From Thermoplasmata archaeon (GTDB taxonomy: Archaea; Thermoplasmatota; Thermoplasmata; Thermoplasmatales; Thermoplasmataceae), in assembly GCA_021826795.1 (NCBI GenBank), contig JAKAYM010000117.1, positions 1 through 5,690 on the forward strand: a stretch of 5,690 bases of DNA, in the 5' to 3' direction. A program made the position numbers and the translations under genes. The first letter of the stretch is position 1. Each line of letters opens with the position of its first letter. The notes below the pieces were generated by a model. The model was not told the DNA's origin. It worked only from the letters and a program-made list of their open reading frames with translations, and searched no databases. Below, piece by piece: positions 1 through 5,157 of the stretch.

Positions 1-219
1 AATTTTGATGAGAATCTTAACAGGGCATTAATGGAATACTACAGGATAGATACACTGATTACCAAGGATAGTGGCTTCAATGCAGAGCCAAAGGTCAAAG
101 CGGCCCTCTCACTGGACATCAATGTCATAATAATATCCAGGAAAAATTTTCCCTGGAAATTAAAGGCAGGAAACCCCATGGAAATAAAAAAGATTTTAAA
201 TGATATAGGGATAAAATAA
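1..219 (+). CDS. cbiJ: Cobalt-precorrin-6A reductase, C-terminal end (partial)
   Basis: The reading frame is open from base 1 and ends at TAA 217-219, so this is the last 72 residues of a gene that starts outside the window. CbiJ/CobK reduces (cobalt-)precorrin-6A to 6B with NAD(P)H in the cytosol during corrin ring synthesis. Seen here: the segment LITKDSGFNAEPKVKAAL followed by INVIIISRKNFP, which matches the family's C-terminal pattern of T-K-[ED]-S-G, a K-x-x-A-A helix and a hydrophobic strand leading to an Arg. The usual Arg-Pro at the strand end is Arg-Lys here. The identification rests on this short pattern plus the context: cbiC begins two bases after the stop codon and cbiD follows. 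An ATG at base 31 is internal, not a start. The most likely alternative is another Rossmann-type reductase, which is less likely in this operon. Confidence 0.82.
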   Translation, partial: NFDENLNRALMEYYRIDTLITKDSGFNAEPKVKAALSLDINVIIISRKNFPWKLKAGNPMEIKKILNDIGIK

Positions 220-221
220 TT

Positions 222-821
222 ATGGATGGCACCATGAATCCTTCAGAGATTTATTCCAGAAGTTTTGCGTATATCAGGAGTGAAATGGGGCTGGACAGAT
301 CATTAAAATCTGATATTATAGTAAGGACCGTACATGCAACTGCGGATTTTGAGATTGGAAAATCACTTGTGTTTTCACGGCATTTTGAGGATTCTCTCCA
401 GTACATTAGAGATGGTGGGATAGTAATAACAGATATCAACATGGTATATGCCGGAATTCCAGGACATCCAAAGAGAAAATGTTTCATTAATGATCTGGAT
501 GTAATAGAAGAGGCAAAAAATAACGGACTATCAAGGTCATATATCTCAATAAAAAAGGCATGCAGGGAATATCCTGATGCCGTATATATAATAGGGGACG
601 CACCCACGGCCCTTCTATCACTTCTGGAATCTGTGGATAGGAAATCATGCTATCCAGAATTGATCATAGGGGTTCCAGTTGGTTTTGTATCTGCACTGGA
701 GTCAAAATCTAAACTCCTTGCATTCAAGGGAAATTTTATAACAAATCTGAGCAGAAAGGGTGGGTCCGCAGTTGCTGCTGCCATATTCAATGCCATGGAA
801 GCGTATGTACATGTATATTGA
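222..821 (+). CDS. cbiC: Cobalt-precorrin-8 methylmutase (CbiC/CobH)
   Basis: CbiC moves the methyl group from C11 to C12 of (cobalt-)precorrin-8, giving cobyrinate, a late step of corrin ring formation. The 199-residue length is normal for the family. Visible family blocks: RTVHATADFEIG near residues 35-46, where His38 corresponds to the catalytic His of CobH; TDINMVYAGI at 70-79; SRSYISIKKA at 104-113; GDAPTALL at 125-132; GVPVGFVSALESK at 150-162; and RKGGSAVAAAIFNAM near the C-terminus. Two blocks differ from the form I recall as usual: HATAD for HxTGD, and GDAPTAL for GNAPTAL. The start at 222 lies two bases after the cbiJ stop with a weak AGGGAT upstream. An in-frame ATG at 234, preceded by GGATGG, would give 195 residues and fits the family's N-terminus (MNPSEIYSRSF) equally well. 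The end overlaps cbiD by 11 bases. Confidence 0.95.
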   Translation: MDGTMNPSEIYSRSFAYIRSEMGLDRSLKSDIIVRTVHATADFEIGKSLVFSRHFEDSLQYIRDGGIVITDINMVYAGIPGHPKRKCFINDLDVIEEAKNNGLSRSYISIKKACREYPDAVYIIGDAPTALLSLLESVDRKSCYPELIIGVPVGFVSALESKSKLLAFKGNFITNLSRKGGSAVAAAIFNAMEAYVHVY

Positions 822-1875
822 AAATCCGGACAGAACAAATTTAAGATATGGATATACAACAGGTGCATGTGCTACAGCAGCAACCAAAGCAGCCCTTTTA
901 ATGCTTGTAACAGGAAAAATAGTAAAGAATGTGGAAATCAATCTCCCTGTAAAAAAGACAGCAAGTTTTATGATAGAAAATCAGAGAATAGAGAAAGACT
1001 TCTGCATTGCATCTGTTAAAAAGGACGGGGGTGATGACCCAGATGTTACAACCGGACTCAATATATATTCAAGAGTAGAACGTACAGAAGAACCTGGAAT
1101 AATAGTCGCTGGAGGAGAGGGAATCGGCACTGTTACCAAACAGGGTTTGCCAATAAAGCCCGGGAATCCTGCAATAAATCCCGTTCCATTAAAGATGATC
1201 CGCAGTGCTGCGGAAGAAATTATAGAAGCTTATGGCATCCCTGGAGGTGTAAAGGTTACTGTATCTGCCCCGGGAGGACGTGAGGTTGCAAAAAATACCT
1301 GCAATCCGAAGCTTGGAATAATAGGTGGTATATCCATACTTGGAACCAGGGGAATAGTGATACCATTTTCTGATTCCTCATGGAAGGCCTCAATAGTTCT
1401 GGGGATACGAGTCGCATCGAGAATGGGCATAGACCTATTAATATTCAGCACAGGTGGAAGGAGTGATTCTGCAGTTAAAAAATTATTCCCCGACCTGCAT
1501 GATCAGCAGTTTATTGAGATCGGTGATTTCCTGGGTTTCTCGTTAAAACGTGCCGTGGATGCTGGAATAAAAAAAGTTATTGTTGCCGGTATGCCTGGAA
1601 AGATGTCAAAACTGGCGGACAACAATATGGACCTCCATTCATCCAAAAGTAGCGTAAATTTCAATTTTCTTGCTTCAGTGGCATCCTCTTGCGGCTATGA
1701 TAGTAGTATTGTGGATAGAATCAGAAATTCAAATACAGTGCTTGAAGTAATGGAAACCATTGAATATGAAAGTAAATTCGTAGAGGAAATTAAAAATAAA
1801 TGCGTTGACAACATGAATAATTATATCGGTGGTAAGATCAATATTTCAGTTGAAATTATAAAAAATACATATTGA
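811..1875 (+). CDS. cbiD: Cobalt-precorrin-5B (C1)-methyltransferase (CbiD)
   Basis: CbiD uses S-adenosylmethionine to methylate C1 of cobalt-precorrin-5B, giving cobalt-precorrin-6A, the substrate of the CbiJ encoded upstream. CbiD is the marker of the anaerobic pathway. The 354-residue product has the family blocks in order: LRYGYTTGACATAA (11-24), GGDDPDVTTG (73-82), GGEGIGTVTKQGL then GNPAINPVPLKMI (101-130), VSAPGGREVAKNTCNPKLGI (151-170), GGISILGTRGIVIPFS (172-187), FLGFSLKRAVDAGI (240-253) and AGMPGKMSKLADNNMDLH (259-276), equivalent to the usual G-x-x-GKx-x-KLA. I chose ATG 811 because GGAAG lies eight bases upstream and the TTG-A-C block then sits near residue 15, as usual. ATG 805 (two more residues) and 790, or GTG 760, are in frame but poorly placed. 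The 11-base overlap with cbiC suggests translational coupling. Confidence 0.95.
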   Translation: MYIENPDRTNLRYGYTTGACATAATKAALLMLVTGKIVKNVEINLPVKKTASFMIENQRIEKDFCIASVKKDGGDDPDVTTGLNIYSRVERTEEPGIIVAGGEGIGTVTKQGLPIKPGNPAINPVPLKMIRSAAEEIIEAYGIPGGVKVTVSAPGGREVAKNTCNPKLGIIGGISILGTRGIVIPFSDSSWKASIVLGIRVASRMGIDLLIFSTGGRSDSAVKKLFPDLHDQQFIEIGDFLGFSLKRAVDAGIKKVIVAGMPGKMSKLADNNMDLHSSKSSVNFNFLASVASSCGYDSSIVDRIRNSNTVLEVMETIEYESKFVEEIKNKCVDNMNNYIGGKINISVEIIKNTY

Positions 1876-2077
1876 TGTTTTAATAGGCAGAAACATATAA
1901 GTTCAAACCCAGTTATCATTGCTATTTCTGTTCTTTTTAAGGTTGGTTCTACTTAATCATACAGCATATCCAATGAATATAAATGCATGCGGGTCTATTG
2001 TGCCCATTCAAGGTTGCATATTTGATCAAGCAACCTATCGTTACAAATCTATCATAACGCTGATAATCAACTATGAA
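1876..2077. other. Intergenic region between convergent genes
   Basis: cbiD ends from the left and the MFS gene ends from the right, so no gene promoter is expected here. There is no strong T-run directly after cbiD, only TGTTTTAATA at about 1876-1885. The region holds a perfect 7-bp stem-loop (listed separately) and a weaker TTAAG/CTTAA pair at 1937-1941 and 1952-1956. A 61-codon frame from a TTG at 1919 shows no family pattern and overlaps the end of the MFS gene on the other strand, so I do not call it a gene. Confidence 0.6.
2011..2036. repeat. Stem-loop between cbiD and the MFS gene
   Basis: AGGTTGC at 2011-2017 is the exact reverse complement of GCAACCT at 2030-2036, with a 12-base loop that itself contains the palindrome TTGATCAA. 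It sits between two convergent genes, so it could help end or protect either transcript. It has no adjoining T-run on either strand, so it is not a classical intrinsic terminator, and archaeal termination relies mainly on T-rich tracts. It could also be a chance palindrome or part of a small RNA. Confidence 0.45.
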
Positions 2078-3301
2078 TTATTTTTTACCATTGCACATCA
2101 ATGAAGATTCATTTCTATATCTAAGCCTTATCATTGAAATTATTCCCAGTAATGGCCCAATTGATAGAAATGAAAAAGCCCAGTGCCAGCCTACAATATT
2201 TCTCAATATATCTATAGCGTAAATTGACCCAACGGTTATTAAAAAGCCTAGTGCCATCTGAAACGTTAATGCACTTCCTCTTATTTTATTATTGCTTAGT
2301 TCTGTAACTGCTGTTGAGAATTGTGCCGAATCTGCTATTACGGTTATTCCCCATATAATTCCTACAATTATTGTAATAAATGGTGCAGACCTGTAGGTAA
2401 AACCTATTAATACTGCAGAAGTTCCGCTTATACCCAGATAGATTGATGTTGATAATGTCCGTCCGATCCTATCTGATATTAGACCCCCCAGTATGGACCC
2501 GACAACTCCGGAGAGACCAATGATGGAAAATGAAACAATGCCTACCATAAATAATAACTTACTTCCCGTATAATAAAAGGCAAAGCTGGAGAATATAAAT
2601 ACTGGAATCCATGTCCACATTGCGTAGAGTTCCCACATATGCCCAAAATAGCCATAATTTGCAAGCATTACAGATTTATTTCTGATTATCAGTTTAATCG
2701 TATCCCATTTAAATTTAGGTGCGTTTATATATTTTTTATTATCCCGCAAGATCAAGAAAACTATAGCCCCACCTAAAAGAGATAACATTGAAGAAAATTC
2801 CAGCAGTGCCTCCCATTCACGGATAAATGGCAAATCCAGTATTATGTGTGGTAATGCAGAACCCAGTGTAAGCCCCGCTATGACAATACCAAGGGCTAAT
2901 CCGCGTCTTGATGGAAACCAGCTTGATACGATTAAAACAGCAACCGGGTAAATACCCGCCATCATGATACCGGTTAACAACATCAAAACCATTTCAATAA
3001 AAAAATAATGATATAGAAAAACAAACATTACCGTGAATAGAGCACTCATAAGTGCCGAAAATGCAAACAATTTTCTCGGGTTAATTTTATCTGCAAGTCC
3101 GAGAGATGCACTTATCAGGGCACCTGCCACAAAACCGAACTGTACCATCAGGGTTACAATAAGCGTACCTATTCCGGAAATACCCCAGATACTGGCGAGT
3201 TCAGGTGCTACCGCAGATGCACTGAACCATAAGCTCATAACCATTAACTCCGAAATGCTCATTATAATAAGAGCAATCCACTTATATTCTTTTACAATCA
3301 T
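2078..3301 (-). CDS. Major facilitator superfamily (MFS) transporter
   Basis: A 407-residue integral membrane protein with about 12 hydrophobic helices in two halves, joined by a polar loop near residues 186-210. Family signs seen: the loop 2-3 motif as SLGLADKINPRK (66-77), SSWFPSRRGLALGIVIAG (126-143), which resembles the NarK/OFA-type R-RG-x-A-x-G segment, and the loop 8-9 copy GGLISDRIGR (272-281). A further block WGITVIADSAQFSTAVTE (317-334) followed by GFLITVGSIYAIDIL marks an MFS subgroup whose substrate I cannot name. The start is firm: GAGGGT overlaps the stop codon of the upstream permease gene and lies five bases before ATG. The nine-base gap shows co-transcription with that permease. 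By context it may move the same or a related anion or small organic acid, but that is inference; nitrate/nitrite-like or sugar-like labels would not be justified. Its C-terminal tail ends within a T-rich stretch on its own strand (TGGTAAAAAATAA), with no clear terminator. Confidence 0.9.
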   Translation of the reverse strand: MIVKEYKWIALIIMSISELMVMSLWFSASAVAPELASIWGISGIGTLIVTLMVQFGFVAGALISASLGLADKINPRKLFAFSALMSALFTVMFVFLYHYFFIEMVLMLLTGIMMAGIYPVAVLIVSSWFPSRRGLALGIVIAGLTLGSALPHIILDLPFIREWEALLEFSSMLSLLGGAIVFLILRDNKKYINAPKFKWDTIKLIIRNKSVMLANYGYFGHMWELYAMWTWIPVFIFSSFAFYYTGSKLLFMVGIVSFSIIGLSGVVGSILGGLISDRIGRTLSTSIYLGISGTSAVLIGFTYRSAPFITIIVGIIWGITVIADSAQFSTAVTELSNNKIRGSALTFQMALGFLITVGSIYAIDILRNIVGWHWAFSFLSIGPLLGIISMIRLRYRNESSLMCNGKK

Positions 3302-3306
3302 AACTT

Positions 3307-3312
3307 ACCCTC
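3307..3312 (-). promoter_or_regulatory. Shine-Dalgarno site of the MFS gene
   Basis: On the minus strand the sequence reads TGAGGGTAAGTTATG: GAGGGT shares bases with the TGA stop of the TauE/SafE gene and is followed after five bases by the MFS start codon. This fixes the MFS start and points to coupled translation of the two transport genes from one mRNA. Confidence 0.75.
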
Positions 3313-4072
3313 ACAAAATTATTTGAACTACCCCCACTATCATAAAAACAACTCCCAGAATTTTATATGTGGTCAGGGGATTTAAATTATTTCCTATCCT
3401 GGAAAAGATAAATCCTGATATTATGGATACAATGCCTATAATGATTGCAGCCAGAATTACTATATGCCCGATAATAAGGTATCCTATAGTGCCAGAGAAG
3501 GCTGAGATTATCATTGCAAACGTTGCCGTGCCGACTGCAGTTTTTATATCCAGTTTGAGTATTAAAATTGCTATAATAAGAAACATTATTCCTCCGCTGG
3601 CCCCAAGTATTCCAGTTGCAAGCCCTATAGGGATTGAGATTAAAACTACCCCGTATGCATTGATGTTAATATTTTTTATATTTTTCTTGCTTTCATTTTG
3701 AGATAGATTTTTCTTCCTTATTAACGAATACATGCCCATGGCAATTATGAAAATGGCAAACCCTATTTTTATATATACAGGCGGAATGAGGAAAGCCACC
3801 CTGACACCGATCTGTGAACCTATTATTGCGCCTATAATCATAGGTATTCCTTTTTTTATGTTTACCCTCCCTCTCCTGAAATATACATAGGCAACAATGA
3901 TCGAGGTAATAACGTCTATCAATAGGCTTGTACCTATAGCATCCTGTGGCAATTCAGAATTTATAATTATTAGGGCAGGAACAACGGCAACCACACCACT
4001 TGAACCGAGGACACCGGTTAATGCGCCAACTATTATTCCCAATACGACGAACTCCAGGAAAAATATATACAT
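3311..4072 (-). CDS. TauE/SafE-family membrane permease (putative anion/sulfite exporter)
   Basis: A 253-residue, almost wholly hydrophobic protein, the usual size for the TauE/SafE family, which includes proteins linked to export of sulfite, sulfoacetate and related anions. It has the expected two-fold internal repeat: GIIVGALTGVLGSSG near residues 12-26 and IPIGLATGILGASGG near 147-161, each opening a half with a G-x-x-x-G-x-x-G-x-x-G pattern. Each half also has a GT-containing helix (AIGTSLLIDVIT at 45-56; AVGTATFAMIIS at 179-190). The polar Lys/Asn-rich linker at about 119-138 separates the halves. The substrate cannot be read from the sequence. It is the first gene of an operon with the MFS gene, nine bases downstream. 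No Shine-Dalgarno site precedes the ATG, but a TATA-like box about 24 bases upstream suggests a leaderless mRNA. Operator-like inverted repeats adjoin that box. Confidence 0.88.
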   Translation of the reverse strand: MYIFFLEFVVLGIIVGALTGVLGSSGVVAVVPALIIINSELPQDAIGTSLLIDVITSIIVAYVYFRRGRVNIKKGIPMIIGAIIGSQIGVRVAFLIPPVYIKIGFAIFIIAMGMYSLIRKKNLSQNESKKNIKNININAYGVVLISIPIGLATGILGASGGIMFLIIAILILKLDIKTAVGTATFAMIISAFSGTIGYLIIGHIVILAAIIIGIVSIISGFIFSRIGNNLNPLTTYKILGVVFMIVGVVQIIL

Positions 4073-4090
4073 AACTATATATGTGATTAT

Positions 4091-4100
4091 GATATTTAAA
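4091..4100 (-). promoter_or_regulatory. TATA box of the TauE/SafE-MFS operon
   Basis: On the minus strand TTTAAATATC is centred about 24 bases before the permease start codon, with a purine-rich stretch just upstream where the BRE would be. That spacing would place transcription start at or next to the ATG, in line with the absence of a Shine-Dalgarno site. The box is inferred from pattern and position only. Confidence 0.55.
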
Positions 4101-4149
4101 TAATCTTATCTAGGACTATCTATAAGAATAAATCTTAAATAAGATTATT
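4099..4149. repeat. Operator-like inverted repeats upstream of the permease gene
   Basis: AATAATCTTAT at 4099-4109 is exactly mirrored by ATAAGATTATT at 4139-4149 (11-bp arms, 29-base spacer). A second, compact palindrome shares the right arm: AATCTTA 4131-4137, two bases, TAAGATT 4140-4146. The word AATCTTA thus occurs three times in about 45 bases. The left arm touches the TATA/BRE position of the transport operon, as expected for a repressor or activator site. The right arm could instead be read as part of a transcript-end hairpin for the gene at 4217-4870. AT-rich sequence makes chance palindromes commoner, so the function is a hypothesis. Confidence 0.45.
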
Positions 4150-4216
4150 ATAGGAATAAAAGAATTATTCATACTATATAAATTATTAAAATATTTCAGT
4201 AAAAATTAGTGTAACA

Positions 4217-4870
4217 TTAAAAATACCTATCTGACCTTATTGTTTCTATAAGTTTCAATACCTTGGCAAGATAACTGGCACTGATAAATAATTCAAAACC
4301 ATCCTTTGATATCATAAGCTGTGAAACATTAATGTAATTAAATGATAAAGTTTCCAGAAATGTCTTTATTGAATCTTCATTTATTTTATTTCTATCGATG
4401 GTGATATTAATTTCCAGAAAATCTCCATATATTTTTCCCGGATATGATTTTATGATATTTTCTGGTGTTTCACCGGAGATCATGACCCACATAGTATTGT
4501 TTCCCGGTATTATACGTATGGCCCTGGAATATGGAAAATAGGCCATCATTGTTTGAATGCTATAATCACATGAAAGCAGTGAAAGCCCGGTAGTAATATT
4601 GATTTTCATATCAGAAAATGGATTATTTTCAGTTTTCAATCTTGTCATGTTATAATTTTTCCTTAAAATTGTTGATATCGTATTAATTTTCGGATTATAA
4701 TTATATTTCTTTTTTATTTCCTCCTGAATTATCCTAGATAAAGAATTATAATTAACAACACCTGTATTTATCATCCATTTAAAAGTATTATTTTCATTTA
4801 AAATATTAATTACATCGTTCTTAATATCGCCTCTTCTTGTTACCTTTAGTTCTTTCCCGGATTTCTCCAT
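4217..4870 (-). CDS. Putative HTH plus ACT-like domain regulatory protein
   Basis: A 217-residue soluble protein with no signal peptide or membrane segment. Residues about 15-75 (MINTGVVNYNSLSRIIQEE and the following TISTILRKNY) look like the helical, probably winged-helix, region of archaeal proteins with the pattern G-x-x-N-Y-x-x-L-A-R-x-I followed by a helix ending in L-x-R. The remainder (about 88-217) fits two ACT-like units; the last, from SIKTFLETLSFNYINVSQL to IETIRS, shows the beta-alpha-beta-beta-alpha-beta rhythm of an ACT domain. ACT domains usually bind amino acids or other small ligands, so a ligand-sensing regulator is likely, but this is inferred from pattern rather than a strong match. 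It lies upstream of, and in the same direction as, the two transporter genes, with 144 bases and a separate promoter between. The base composition is AT-rich, with many Asn, Ile and Lys codons. Direct control of the transporters is plausible but unproven. Confidence 0.72.
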   Translation of the reverse strand: MEKSGKELKVTRRGDIKNDVINILNENNTFKWMINTGVVNYNSLSRIIQEEIKKKYNYNPKINTISTILRKNYNMTRLKTENNPFSDMKINITTGLSLLSCDYSIQTMMAYFPYSRAIRIIPGNNTMWVMISGETPENIIKSYPGKIYGDFLEINITIDRNKINEDSIKTFLETLSFNYINVSQLMISKDGFELFISASYLAKVLKLIETIRSDRYF

Positions 4871-4890
4871 ATATGTATATATTGAAAATC

Positions 4891-4904
4891 GATATAATAA
4901 TATT
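4891..4904 (-). promoter_or_regulatory. Probable TATA box of the HTH/ACT gene
   Basis: The minus strand reads AATATTATTATATC, centred about 25-27 bases before the ATG at 4870. No Shine-Dalgarno site is seen before that ATG, so a leaderless or very short leader transcript is likely. The surrounding sequence is so AT-rich that the exact box is uncertain. Confidence 0.4.
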
Positions 4905-4968
4905 TATTGAATATAATACACAAGACCTACTGTAACCACAAGGACAGATTGTCTTTTATTGATATGCC

Positions 4969-4981
4969 CATATTTATAGGA
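4969..4981 (+). repeat. Direct repeat, copy 1 (TATA-containing)
   Basis: CATATTTATAGGA here recurs exactly at 5125-5137, and similarity continues loosely for about 15 bases downstream in both copies (AATTCATTTTT versus TAATTTAATTTTC). The second copy is well placed to be the transposase promoter. This copy has no obvious gene at the right distance, so it may be a duplicated promoter or a chance match in AT-rich DNA. Confidence 0.45.
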
Positions 4982-5063
4982 AATTCATTTTTAAATAGCT
5001 ATTATTTATAATCCTGGTCATGAATTCACCACCCCAAAATAAAATTATCTGTTATATTAAACA

Positions 5064-5090
5064 GTAAGATCGTTATATAAAGTATCTTAC
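5064..5090. repeat. Inverted repeat flanking a TATA-like box
   Basis: GTAAGAT at 5064-5070 and its exact reverse complement ATCTTAC at 5084-5090 enclose TTATATAA (5073-5080). The arms share the core TAAGAT with the operator-like repeats near 4099-4149. No gene of useful length starts about 25 bases away on either strand, so the box may serve an unrecognised RNA, be a leftover of the mobile element's end, or be chance. Confidence 0.4.
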
Positions 5091-5124
5091 CAGTTTCCAA
5101 TACTTAACCCTTGTCATACCATGT

Positions 5125-5137
5125 CATATTTATAGGA
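5125..5137 (+). promoter_or_regulatory. Likely TATA box of the transposase gene
   Basis: CATATTTATAGGA contains ATATTTATA centred about 28 bases before the ATG at 5158. No Shine-Dalgarno site precedes that ATG, which fits a leaderless archaeal transcript. It is the second copy of the repeat at 4969-4981. Confidence 0.5.
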
Positions 5138-5157
5138 TAATTTAATTTTCAATTATT

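Larger units (their letters stand above)
4871..5157. other. Intergenic region between divergent genes
   Basis: This 287-base stretch separates the leftward HTH/ACT gene from the rightward transposase remnant. It holds the promoter of each, a repeated TATA-containing segment and an inverted repeat around another TATA-like box (all listed separately). Only tiny frames occur: 15 codons on the plus strand from ATG 5020, and 15 codons on the minus strand from ATG 5021. The left end of the insertion element must lie somewhere here, but I cannot place its terminal inverted repeat. Confidence 0.6.

Noticed and set aside
760..810. N-terminal extension of CbiD from GTG 760 or ATG 790
   Set aside because: The extension overlaps the conserved end of cbiC, and its residues do not resemble CbiD, which normally begins shortly before the R-x-G-x-TTG block.
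251..1451. Minus-strand frames opposite cbiC and cbiD
   Set aside because: They lie wholly opposite well-conserved cobalamin genes and show no family pattern or ribosome site.
1895..1912. GTTCAAACCC resembling the T-loop of a tRNA
   Set aside because: The flanking bases do not form a T-stem, and no anticodon or acceptor stem can be drawn nearby.
1919..2104. 61-codon plus-strand frame after cbiD
   Set aside because: It starts with TTG, has no ribosome site or family pattern, and runs into the end of the MFS gene on the other strand.
3033..4103. Plus-strand frames opposite the two transporter genes (for example 3369-3701 and 3897-4103)
   Set aside because: They are antisense to membrane protein genes with clear family motifs and internal repeats; their residues are Ile/Pro/Ala-rich products of that antisense reading.
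4943..4957. GACAGATTGTC followed by TTTT as an intrinsic terminator
   Set aside because: The stem is only four pairs with a three-base loop, and no plus-strand gene lies upstream to be terminated.
4073..5157. CRISPR-like or other regular repeat array in the AT-rich intergenic DNA
   Set aside because: The repeated words are short, unevenly spaced and in mixed orientation, with no repeat-spacer pattern.
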